This document shows, piece by piece, positions 26,026 through 33,165 of a stretch of DNA of 42,788 nt. The translations under genes and the position numbers were made by a program. Each line of letters opens with the position of its first letter. The first letter of the stretch is position 1. Origin of the DNA: Flavobacteriales bacterium UBA1958 (lineage in GTDB: Bacteria; Bacteroidota; Bacteroidia; Flavobacteriales_D; Sanyastnellaceae); assembly GCA_002336675.1 (NCBI GenBank), contig DDEI01000099.1, positions 1,362 through 44,149 of the forward strand, given 5' to 3'. Below the pieces are notes generated by a model that was not told where the DNA came from, did no database searches, and worked only from the letters and a program-made list of their open reading frames with translations.

Positions 26026-28392
26026 ATGTATGTATTAAAACGAGATGGCCGAAAAGAGACGGTACAATTTGATAAAATTACCGCTCGAGTTAAAAAATTA
26101 TGTTACGGATTAAACGTAGCAGTTGACCCCTTAAAGGTGGCCATGAAGGTTATCGAGGGAGTTTATGATAGTGTAACCACATCTGAACTTGATAATTTAG
26201 CAGCAGAAATAGCCGCTACTAACACAACTACACATCCAGATTATGCACAGTTAGCTTCAAGAATAGCTGTAAGTAACTTGCATAAGAATACAAAGAAATC
26301 GTTTAGCCAAACGATGACTGATCTTTATGAATATAAAGATCCTAAAACTGGAGCAAATGCCTCTCTAGTAGCAGAAGATGTTTATCAAACTATTATGAAT
26401 AATTCAGAGAGACTAGACTCTACAATTATTTATGACAGAGATTTCAACTATGATTACTTTGGATTCAAAACTTTAGAGAGATCTTATCTCTTAAGAACAT
26501 TAGGGAAAGTGACTGAGAGGCCACAGCATATGCTAATGAGAGTTTCTATAGGAATTCACGGTGATGATTTAGAATCTGCGATAGAAACCTATAATATGAT
26601 GAGCCAAGGATGGTTCACACATGCTACTCCTACATTATTTAATGCGGGGACTCCTAAACCTCAAATGTCTTCTTGTTTCTTACTTACGATGAAAGAAGAT
26701 AGTATCGATGGGATTTATGATACGCTGACGCAATGTGCTAAAATCTCTCAGAGTGCAGGAGGAATTGGACTTTCTATACATGATATAAGAGCTAAAGGAT
26801 CTTACATCAAAGGAACCAATGGGACTTCTAACGGAATAGTACCTATGCTGAAAGTATTTAATGACACCGCTAGATACGTAGACCAAGGTGGAGGTAAAAG
26901 AAAAGGTTCTTTCGCTATTTACGTCGAGCCATGGCATGCTGATATTATGGATTTCTTAGATCTTAAGAAAAACCACGGTAAAGAAGAGCAGAGAGCTCGA
27001 GATTTATTCTATGCATTATGGGTATGTGACTTATTTATGCAGAGAGTGGAAGATGGTGGAGACTGGACATTAATGTGTCCAAATGAATGTCCTGGCCTTT
27101 CTGATACCCACGGGAAAAAATTCGAAGCACTTTACACCAAGTATGAAAAAGAAGGGAAAGGAAGAGAAACGATAAAAGCCCAAGAACTCTGGTTTAAAAT
27201 CTTAGAATCTCAGATAGAAACAGGGACGCCTTATATGCTTTATAAGGATGCTGCCAATGAGAAATCTAATCAGAAAAACTTAGGAACTATCAAAAGTTCT
27301 AATCTCTGCACTGAAATAATGGAATATACAGCTCCAGACGAAGTAGCCGTGTGTAACCTAGCAAGTATCGCAGTTCCTAAATTCGTAATAGATGGTGAGT
27401 TTGACCACAACGAGCTTTACAAAGTAACTTATAGAGTAACTAAGAACTTAAACAAAGTAATAGATAGAAACTATTACCCAGTAAAAGAAGCTGAGAACTC
27501 TAACATGCGTCACCGTCCAGTTGGAATAGGTATTCAAGGATTAGCAGATGCATTTATTAAAATGCGTTACCCTTTCGATTCTCCTGAGGCTAGAGTCATG
27601 AATAAAGAAATCTTCGAAACGATATACTTCGCAGCTTGTACAGCTTCTAAGGATTTAGCTATAGAGGAAGGGGCGTATGAATCCTTCAAAGGCTCACCAG
27701 CTTCTAAAGGGAAGCTTCAGCCAGATTTATGGGGAATCACTCCTTCTGACAGATGGGACTGGAAAGCGCTTAAAGCTGAGATAGTTGAAAAAGGAATGAG
27801 AAACTCTCTTCTAGTAGCGCCTATGCCTACTGCATCTACTGCTCAAATTTTAGGAAATAACGAGTGCTTCGAGCCTTACACTTCTAACATTTATACGAGA
27901 AGAGTACTTTCTGGTGAATACATCATCGTGAATAAGCATTTATTAAGAGACTTGAACGCATTAGGACTTTGGAATGATGAGATGAAGAATAAACTCATCG
28001 CGGCTAATGGTTCTGTTCAAGGAATAAAAGACGTTCCAGAAAATCTAAAGGCACTTTATAAAACGGCTTGGGAAATTTCTCAAAAAGTAATTATAGATAT
28101 GGCTGCAGATAGGGGGGCTTTCATTGACCAATCACAGTCATTGAATATTTTCATGGAGAATGCAAACTTCAAAAAAATGAGTTCAATGCATTTTTATGGT
28201 TGGAAATCAGGTTTAAAAACTGGCATGTATTACTTAAGAACGAAGGCAGCTGCAGACGCTATCAAGTTCACAGTAGACAAAAAATACAAAGAAGCTCCAG
28301 TGGCTAAAACAGAAGAAGAAAGACAAGAGGAAGAGGCTGCCATGGCATGTTCTATTGATAATGGAGCAGACTGCGAAATGTGTAGCGGCTAA
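26026..28392 (+). CDS. nrdA: Ribonucleoside-diphosphate reductase alpha subunit
   Basis: The catalytic large subunit that reduces ribonucleotides, 788 aa. An N-terminal ATP cone (MYVLKRDGRKETVQFDKITA) gives allosteric control by dATP/ATP. Catalytic residues align with E. coli: C217 (SSCFLL) and C443 (AVCNLASI) are the disulfide pair, and N426, C428 and E430 (NLCTEIME) are the active-site triad with the thiyl cysteine. MPTASTAQILGNNE is the phosphate-binding loop. The C-terminal redox pair is CEMC near the end (ADCEMCSG), which passes electrons from thioredoxin. An AGGAG ribosome site precedes the ATG, and a strong terminator follows. Confidence 0.97.
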   Translation: MYVLKRDGRKETVQFDKITARVKKLCYGLNVAVDPLKVAMKVIEGVYDSVTTSELDNLAAEIAATNTTTHPDYAQLASRIAVSNLHKNTKKSFSQTMTDLYEYKDPKTGANASLVAEDVYQTIMNNSERLDSTIIYDRDFNYDYFGFKTLERSYLLRTLGKVTERPQHMLMRVSIGIHGDDLESAIETYNMMSQGWFTHATPTLFNAGTPKPQMSSCFLLTMKEDSIDGIYDTLTQCAKISQSAGGIGLSIHDIRAKGSYIKGTNGTSNGIVPMLKVFNDTARYVDQGGGKRKGSFAIYVEPWHADIMDFLDLKKNHGKEEQRARDLFYALWVCDLFMQRVEDGGDWTLMCPNECPGLSDTHGKKFEALYTKYEKEGKGRETIKAQELWFKILESQIETGTPYMLYKDAANEKSNQKNLGTIKSSNLCTEIMEYTAPDEVAVCNLASIAVPKFVIDGEFDHNELYKVTYRVTKNLNKVIDRNYYPVKEAENSNMRHRPVGIGIQGLADAFIKMRYPFDSPEARVMNKEIFETIYFAACTASKDLAIEEGAYESFKGSPASKGKLQPDLWGITPSDRWDWKALKAEIVEKGMRNSLLVAPMPTASTAQILGNNECFEPYTSNIYTRRVLSGEYIIVNKHLLRDLNALGLWNDEMKNKLIAANGSVQGIKDVPENLKALYKTAWEISQKVIIDMAADRGAFIDQSQSLNIFMENANFKKMSSMHFYGWKSGLKTGMYYLRTKAAADAIKFTVDKKYKEAPVAKTEEERQEEEAAMACSIDNGADCEMCSG

Positions 28393-28489
28393 TCTGAAAT
28401 ACCTCCCCAGATTAAAGAGCTGCGCAGATAGCAATTTAATTTGGAAAGCACTATTCTTAGATTCCTTAGAAATATAGTTTATCATTTAT

Positions 28490-28525
28490 AAAACGTCTTT
28501 TGATTTATCAAGAGGCGTTTTTTTT
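28490..28525 (+). terminator. Intrinsic terminator after nrdA
   Basis: AAAACGTCTTTTGA (28490-28503), loop TTTA, TCAAGAGGCGTTTT (28508-28521), then more T. The 14-bp stem has two G-U pairs and an eight-T tail. Confidence 0.88.
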
Positions 28526-28627
28526 GTTCAAGATTCAGTGGAGAACCCATTTATCCCGTAATTTATCCTTTCAAAGGATTCATTACACATTGTGACATCG
28601 TTTCATCGTCTCGTTGCTTCATTCATT

Positions 28628-28635
28628 TATCTTTG
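28628..28635 (+). promoter_or_regulatory. -7 promoter box of the metB-like gene
   Basis: TATCTTTG matches TAnnTTTG exactly. It places the transcript start near 28641, after the alternative upstream TTG start codon at 28614 and before the ATG at 28656. This supports the ATG. Confidence 0.5.
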
Positions 28636-28655
28636 CTACGCGAGTAAAAATAAAG

Positions 28656-29807
28656 ATGAAGAAAGACATGAAATTCGGCACCAAGTGTATCCATGCTGGA
28701 GTAGAACCGGATCCAAGTACCGGGGCTATTATGACCCCTATTTTCCAAACCTCTACTTATGTTCAAACGGGCGTGGGAGAGCACAAGGGATATGAATACG
28801 CTAGATCGAACAACCCTACTAGAGCAGCATTAGAAAATGCATTAGCAGCATTAGAAAACGGAAAATACGGCTTGTGCTTTGGTTCGGGAATGGCAGCTAT
28901 AGATAATGTTATAAAAACCCTTATGCCTGGAGATGAGGTGATTTCTGTAGGTGACGTATATGGTGGAACGTATAGACTTTTCACCACGGTTTATGCTCAT
29001 TATGGCATCACATTTAACTTCATTAATCTTACCGATGGGGAGGCACTAAGGCCACGCCTTACAGATAAGACCAAGCTGATCTGGTTAGAAACTCCTACCA
29101 ACCCTACGCTTAAAATCGCAGACATTAAATCTATAGCAAAAGTAACAAAGACTCACGGAGCAATGTTGGCAGTAGATAACACCTTTGCAACGCCCTATAA
29201 CCAGACTCCATTAGACTTAGGAGCGGATATCGTTATGCACTCGGTTACCAAATATTTAGGAGGACACTCCGATACCGTTATGGGAGCTCTTATATGTAAT
29301 GATGACGTGCTAGCGAAAAAACTTTACAGATTACAAAATTCATGTGGAGCCATTCCAGGTCCGCAAGACTGTTTCTTAGTTCTGAGGGGACTAAAAACAC
29401 TTCATCTTAGAATGAAACAGCATGCTATTAATGCAGGTGCTGTAGCTAAAATGTTGAGTCATCATCCAAAGGTAGATAAGGTCTATTACCCCGGATTAGT
29501 GCATAACCCAGGGCACAAAGTGGCTAGCACTCAAATGAGAACTTACGGTGGAATGGTCAGTTTCACACTAAAAGAAGACAGCCGAAAAGCCGCACATCAA
29601 TTATTAGTTAAGTGTGAAGTGTTCACGCTAGCAGAATCTTTAGGGGGTGTAGAATCTCTTATAGGTCACCCAGCGACTATGACTCACGCCAGCATTCCAA
29701 AGGAGGCTAGAGAGCAATCAGGAATTACTGATTCTCTTATTAGACTAAGTGCAGGTGTAGAGGATACAGAAGATATACTAGAAGATTTAAGACAAGCAAT
29801 AGGATAA
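28656..29807 (+). CDS. metB: Cystathionine gamma-synthase-type PLP enzyme
   Basis: A 383-aa enzyme of the Cys/Met metabolism PLP family. It has YEYARSNNPTRAALE, SGMAAIDNV, the PLP-ring aspartate D174 (AVDNTFATP) and the Schiff-base lysine K199 (HSVTKYLGGHSD), then ESLGGVESLIGHPATMTH. Cystathionine gamma-synthase (methionine synthesis) is the most likely role, but cystathionine gamma-lyase or methionine gamma-lyase share these motifs. The ATG at 28656 is preferred to a TTG at 28614 because the -7 box lies between them; an ATG at 28668 is also possible. The kmo gene follows after 4 bases, so they are cotranscribed although their pathways differ. Confidence 0.88.
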   Translation: MKKDMKFGTKCIHAGVEPDPSTGAIMTPIFQTSTYVQTGVGEHKGYEYARSNNPTRAALENALAALENGKYGLCFGSGMAAIDNVIKTLMPGDEVISVGDVYGGTYRLFTTVYAHYGITFNFINLTDGEALRPRLTDKTKLIWLETPTNPTLKIADIKSIAKVTKTHGAMLAVDNTFATPYNQTPLDLGADIVMHSVTKYLGGHSDTVMGALICNDDVLAKKLYRLQNSCGAIPGPQDCFLVLRGLKTLHLRMKQHAINAGAVAKMLSHHPKVDKVYYPGLVHNPGHKVASTQMRTYGGMVSFTLKEDSRKAAHQLLVKCEVFTLAESLGGVESLIGHPATMTHASIPKEAREQSGITDSLIRLSAGVEDTEDILEDLRQAIG

Positions 29808-29811
29808 AACC

Positions 29812-31155
29812 ATGAATAAAATAGCCATTATAGGAGCAGGGTTAGTAGGAAGTTTACAAGCCATTTACATGGCCCGAAAAGGATTTGACGTGTCTATATA
29901 CGAGCGCAGGTCAGACATTAGAGATGCTAAACTCGTGGCCGGAAGGTCTATAAACTTATCTCTGAGTGACAGAGGCTGGAAAGCACTAAAAGGTGCAAGT
30001 ATCAGTGATGAAATAGAGAAGATAGCCATTCCTATGAAGGGCCGTATGGTGCATGATGTCGAAGGAAACCAAAGCTTTCAGCCGTATGGTTTTGATGATC
30101 AGGCTATTTATTCTGTAAGTAGAGGCGAGCTAAATAAACAGCTGCTCATAAAAGCAGATGAATATCCTAATGTGCAGTTTTTCTTTAATCAGCAAGTGAA
30201 AGATATAGATTTAAAGGCCAATGCACTTATAATCCAAGACCTTCACACCAAACAAGCCTCAGAAAAAACATACGATAGAATTATAGGTACAGACGGGGCT
30301 TTTAGCGCGGTCAGACTCAGGTTAATGAAAACGGATAAATTTAATTTCTCTCAAAAATACCTCGAGCACGGCTACAAAGAATTACACATTCCTGCTAATA
30401 CCGATGGCACGCATCAGTTAGACGAGCATTCACTACATATATGGCCCCGCGGGCAGTTTATGCTCATAGCACTCCCCAATATAGACGGAAGTTTTACACT
30501 TACACTCTTTTTCCCTTATGACGGAGAAGTTTCTTTTAACTCGCTAGATACAGATGAGAAAGTGATGGATTTCTTCCAAAAAACCTTCCCTGATACGCTT
30601 CCTCTTATTCCTGACCTGCTAAAAGATTACAATGAAAATCCTACAGCTAGTCTAGTAACAGTGCGTTGCTCACCCTGGCATTACCAGGATAAAATATGCC
30701 TTATGGGGGATGCCTCTCATGCTATAGTCCCATTCTACGGACAGGGGATGAACAGTGGGTTTGAAGACTGCACGGTGTTTAATGATTTGTTTGAGCAGGC
30801 CGACTGGGAATGGGGCCAAGTCTTCTCTCAGTTCTCAGCCAAGCGAGCACCAGAGGCAGATGCCATCTCAGAGCTAGCACTTCGAAATTATGTAGAGATG
30901 CGTGATCTCACCGCCAATGAGCAATGGCTTCTGCAGAAAAAAATAGAACGAAAAATTACTACGAAATACCCAGACAAATGGCTTCCTTTATATAGTCAAG
31001 TTACTTTTAGCCATACCCCATACGATAAGGCGCTTCGCAATGGTGAAATACAAGACGCTATCATGAAACGCGTAATGGATAGACCAGATATATCAGAAGT
31101 GTGGGATACCGAAGAAGTAGAACAAGCAGTGCTGAATGAGCTAGAAGATTTATAA
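29812..31155 (+). CDS. kmo: Kynurenine 3-monooxygenase
   Basis: FAD-dependent hydroxylation of L-kynurenine to 3-hydroxykynurenine, in tryptophan breakdown or NAD synthesis from tryptophan. The 447-aa protein starts with a Rossmann loop GAGLVGS (residues 8-14), has the KMO-typical RSINLSLSDRGWKAL near 44 and MKGRMVHD near 73, and the second FAD motif GDASHAIVPFYGQGMNSGFEDC near residue 300. The C-terminal region is hydrophilic, without the membrane anchor of the eukaryotic enzyme. It is tightly coupled to the metB-like gene. Kynureninase and tryptophan dioxygenase are not in this window. A short degenerate copy of its 3' end lies at 32489. Confidence 0.94.
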   Translation: MNKIAIIGAGLVGSLQAIYMARKGFDVSIYERRSDIRDAKLVAGRSINLSLSDRGWKALKGASISDEIEKIAIPMKGRMVHDVEGNQSFQPYGFDDQAIYSVSRGELNKQLLIKADEYPNVQFFFNQQVKDIDLKANALIIQDLHTKQASEKTYDRIIGTDGAFSAVRLRLMKTDKFNFSQKYLEHGYKELHIPANTDGTHQLDEHSLHIWPRGQFMLIALPNIDGSFTLTLFFPYDGEVSFNSLDTDEKVMDFFQKTFPDTLPLIPDLLKDYNENPTASLVTVRCSPWHYQDKICLMGDASHAIVPFYGQGMNSGFEDCTVFNDLFEQADWEWGQVFSQFSAKRAPEADAISELALRNYVEMRDLTANEQWLLQKKIERKITTKYPDKWLPLYSQVTFSHTPYDKALRNGEIQDAIMKRVMDRPDISEVWDTEEVEQAVLNELEDL

Positions 31156-31242
31156 GCGCTTAGCCATCACTTACGAGTGCTTAGAATTATTCATTTATCA
31201 GTTATTCAACAAGTTGAGTGTTTTTGTATGTAAATTAGCCTC

Positions 31243-32334
31243 ATGAATATATATAATTTTAGTTTTATCGGAATATTCTTTTTAGGAATAAATTGTGGAT
31301 TTTCTCAAATATCATCCGAAAATACTGAAGAACTATCTTTAATTTTTATTGGAGATTTAATGGGACATTTAGACCAAATTAATGCCGCATACAACTCTAA
31401 AACTAAAACGCATGATTATAATGACTGTTTCAAATATGTACACCCAATTTTAAGCGAAGCAGATATCACAATTGGCAATCTCGAAGTTACTTTGGGTATA
31501 CAACCTTATTCTGGTTATCCACAATTTAGTTCCCCAGCAACATATGCTTCAGCCATTAAAAATGCAGGGGTAGATGTTTTAATGACAGCTAATAATCATT
31601 CTTGTGACAAGAAGAAAAAAGGGCTCGAAACGACTATAGAAATTTTAGACTCTTTAAACATATTGCATACTGGGACATTCATAAATCAAGCAGAAAAAGA
31701 TTTGCAAACGCCATTAATAATCATCAAAAATGGTTTTAAATTAGCTTTTCTCAACTATACCTATGGCACCAATGGAATTCTTCCAACGCATCCAAATATT
31801 GTAAACTATTTAGATAAAAAAATCATTGCTGAGGATGTGAAAAATGCAAAATTATTAAACCCCGACGAAATTATTCTTTTTGTCCATTGGGGGACACAAT
31901 ATGAGAATTTACCCTCTAAAGAACAAAAAACCTGGCTTTCTTACTTCCAAAGTTTGGGAGTTCGTATTGTTATCGGATCTCACCCTCATGTAATTCAACC
32001 AATGATATTAGAAAATGATAATTTAGTGGTCTATTCACTGGGTAATTTCATTTCACATCAACGAACATTTCCCAGAGATGGCGGAGCTATTTTTAAATTA
32101 AATTTAATTAAGCAAAACAACGAGGTTAAAATTAAAAACGCCACTTATGATTTAACTTGGGTTTACGAACCTATTATTAATGGTCAAAAAAAATATGCCA
32201 TATTACCCATCAAAGATTTTGAAAATAACTCCTCTGAGTATTTAGATAAACAGAATTACAATAAAATGATGCGTTTTGCAAATCATACACGAAACCTATT
32301 AAATAAAGAGAATATAGGTGTTTCAGAAGATTAA
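31243..32334 (+). CDS. CapA-family metallophosphatase-like protein
   Basis: A 363-aa exported protein of the CapA/PgsA family (poly-gamma-glutamate synthesis type). Residues 1-21 form a signal peptide (FIGIFFLGINCGFSQ). Family motifs run in order: IFIGDLMGH near 31, GNLEVTLG near 79, VLMTANNHSCD near 114, ILFVHWGTQYE near 207, VIGSHPHVIQPM near 244 and VVYSLGNFISHQR near 265, together a calcineurin-like metal site. CapA proteins act in capsule polymer transfer, but no capB or capC homologue is beside it, so polymer synthesis here is doubtful. It is not linked to neighbours by spacing and lies in an accessory stretch. Confidence 0.88.
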   Translation: MNIYNFSFIGIFFLGINCGFSQISSENTEELSLIFIGDLMGHLDQINAAYNSKTKTHDYNDCFKYVHPILSEADITIGNLEVTLGIQPYSGYPQFSSPATYASAIKNAGVDVLMTANNHSCDKKKKGLETTIEILDSLNILHTGTFINQAEKDLQTPLIIIKNGFKLAFLNYTYGTNGILPTHPNIVNYLDKKIIAEDVKNAKLLNPDEIILFVHWGTQYENLPSKEQKTWLSYFQSLGVRIVIGSHPHVIQPMILENDNLVVYSLGNFISHQRTFPRDGGAIFKLNLIKQNNEVKIKNATYDLTWVYEPIINGQKKYAILPIKDFENNSSEYLDKQNYNKMMRFANHTRNLLNKENIGVSED

Positions 32335-32390
32335 AAAAAATTCTGAGAGCTATAATCAATAGCTAAATGACTTGTAAATCTAAGCACTGA

Positions 32391-32431
32391 TGCCAACAAC
32401 GTGTATAAAAAATAGTTGTTTTAGTTCTTAA
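32391..32431 (+). repeat. Half of an attC-like dispersed repeat
   Basis: TGCCAACAACGTGTATAAAA followed by AATAGTTGTTTTAG has the look of the left arm of a dispersed attC-like repeat that I recall from many Bacteroidota genomes. No matching right arm (…ATACACxxxGTTGGCA) is found downstream, so it would be a truncated copy. The assignment rests on memory. Confidence 0.35.
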
Positions 32432-32488
32432 CTCAATTATAATCCAAAACATAAAGGTTAGTTCTAACCCGATTCGCTGCTTTTCATT

Positions 32489-32537
32489 TACAAAATGTTA
32501 CCATTAAACGCGTCATGGAAAATCCGAGAGTTGGACC
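32489..32537 (+). pseudogene. Possible remnant of a kmo 3' end
   Basis: Bases 32489-32521 match kmo bases 31049-31081 at about 26 of 33 positions (both contain AAACGCGT and ATGGA). The encoded LQNVTIKRVMENP corresponds to IQDAIMKRVMDRP near the kmo C-terminus. The match then fades. It may be the tail of an ancestral or duplicated kmo displaced by insertion of the CapA gene. Too short to be certain. Confidence 0.35.
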
Positions 32538-32620
32538 ATACAATGCAGAAATTCAAAGGACATTAGTAATATCCAAACTTAGCCCATAGTAGCGTTTCTT
32601 TTTTACACGCTTCAGACTGA

Positions 32621-32647
32621 AACAAATGCAACTTAGTTGCATTTGTT
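32621..32647. promoter_or_regulatory. Perfect 27-base palindromic operator of the MerC gene
   Basis: AACAAATGCAACT-T-AGTTGCATTTGTT is a perfect 13-base inverted repeat with a single central base. It covers the -33 element of the MerC promoter, as expected for a repressor site. The TGCAACTnAGTTGCA core and the odd-length dyad suit a Fur-family regulator such as Zur; that link is inference. No regulator gene is in the window. Confidence 0.7.
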
Positions 32648-32665
32648 AAAATTATACTACCTTTG
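32637..32665 (+). promoter_or_regulatory. Promoter of the MerC gene
   Basis: TTG (32637-32639), 18 bases, TACCTTTG (32658-32665) match the Bacteroidota -33 and -7 elements with good spacing. The -33 lies inside the palindrome. The ATG is 38 bases downstream. Confidence 0.6.
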
Positions 32666-32703
32666 CTAACGCTGGCAAAAATCAAAAGAACTAGTTTATA
32701 TCT

Positions 32704-33108
32704 ATGGTAGCTGTACTAAAACAAAAGTCTGATCTAATTGGAGCTATAGCAAGTTTTATCTGTATGGTTCATTGTATGGTTACTCCATTTTTATTTATCG
32801 CATCAGCTTGTTCAAAAAGTTGCTGTGCAACTGCACCTAAATGGTGGGTTTGGCTTGACTTTGTATTTTTATTTATCTCTTTCTTGGCTATCCAGCGATC
32901 AATAAAAACAACCTCAAAACCTTGGATAAAACATCCCCTTTGGGGTTCCTGGCTAGCTTTGTCCATAGCAATAATACTAGAACAATCATCAGTGATTGTG
33001 ATTACAGAATATTTTAAATACATCGCTGCATTTTCTTTAATAGGCTTTCACTTATATAATTTAAAATATTGCCAATGTAAATCGGGTAAATGCTGTTCAA
33101 AACATTGA
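32704..33108 (+). CDS. MerC-domain membrane protein
   Basis: A 134-aa inner-membrane protein of the MerC family with about four helices (residues 10-32, 46-64, 82-101, 104-120). Metal-ligand candidates are C20, H23 and C24 in SFICMVHCMVTP, then C36, C40 and C41, and a Cys-rich C-terminal tail CQCKSGKCCSKH (C123, C125, C130, C131). MerC is named from mercury uptake, but in Bacteroidota chromosomes such genes usually lie outside mer operons, as here. Together with the palindrome over its promoter, the gene looks like a metal-responsive transport or buffering protein; zinc or copper is as likely as mercury. Confidence 0.82.
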   Translation: MVAVLKQKSDLIGAIASFICMVHCMVTPFLFIASACSKSCCATAPKWWVWLDFVFLFISFLAIQRSIKTTSKPWIKHPLWGSWLALSIAIILEQSSVIVITEYFKYIAAFSLIGFHLYNLKYCQCKSGKCCSKH

Positions 33109-33109
33109 T

Positions 33110-33117
33110 TACCTTTG
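33110..33117 (+). promoter_or_regulatory. -7 promoter box of the FISUMP gene
   Basis: TACCTTTG matches TAnnTTTG, 48 bases before the ATG at 33166 and directly after the MerC stop. No good -33 element is seen. Confidence 0.35.
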
Positions 33118-33165
33118 ATGAAAATCCTAACCCATTTTGAATACTGATAAAACAACGAATATTAT

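Noticed and set aside
28614..28655. Upstream TTG start for the metB-like gene
   Set aside because: A -7 promoter box at 28628-28635 lies after it, so the codon is probably not transcribed.
31153..31183. Hairpin after kmo (TAAGCGC … GTGCTTA)
   Set aside because: The stem is short, has a 17-base loop and no T-run, so it is not called a terminator.
32348..32364. Hairpin AGCTAT-AATCA-ATAGCT after the CapA gene
   Set aside because: Only six pairs, AT-rich, and no T-run; likely chance.
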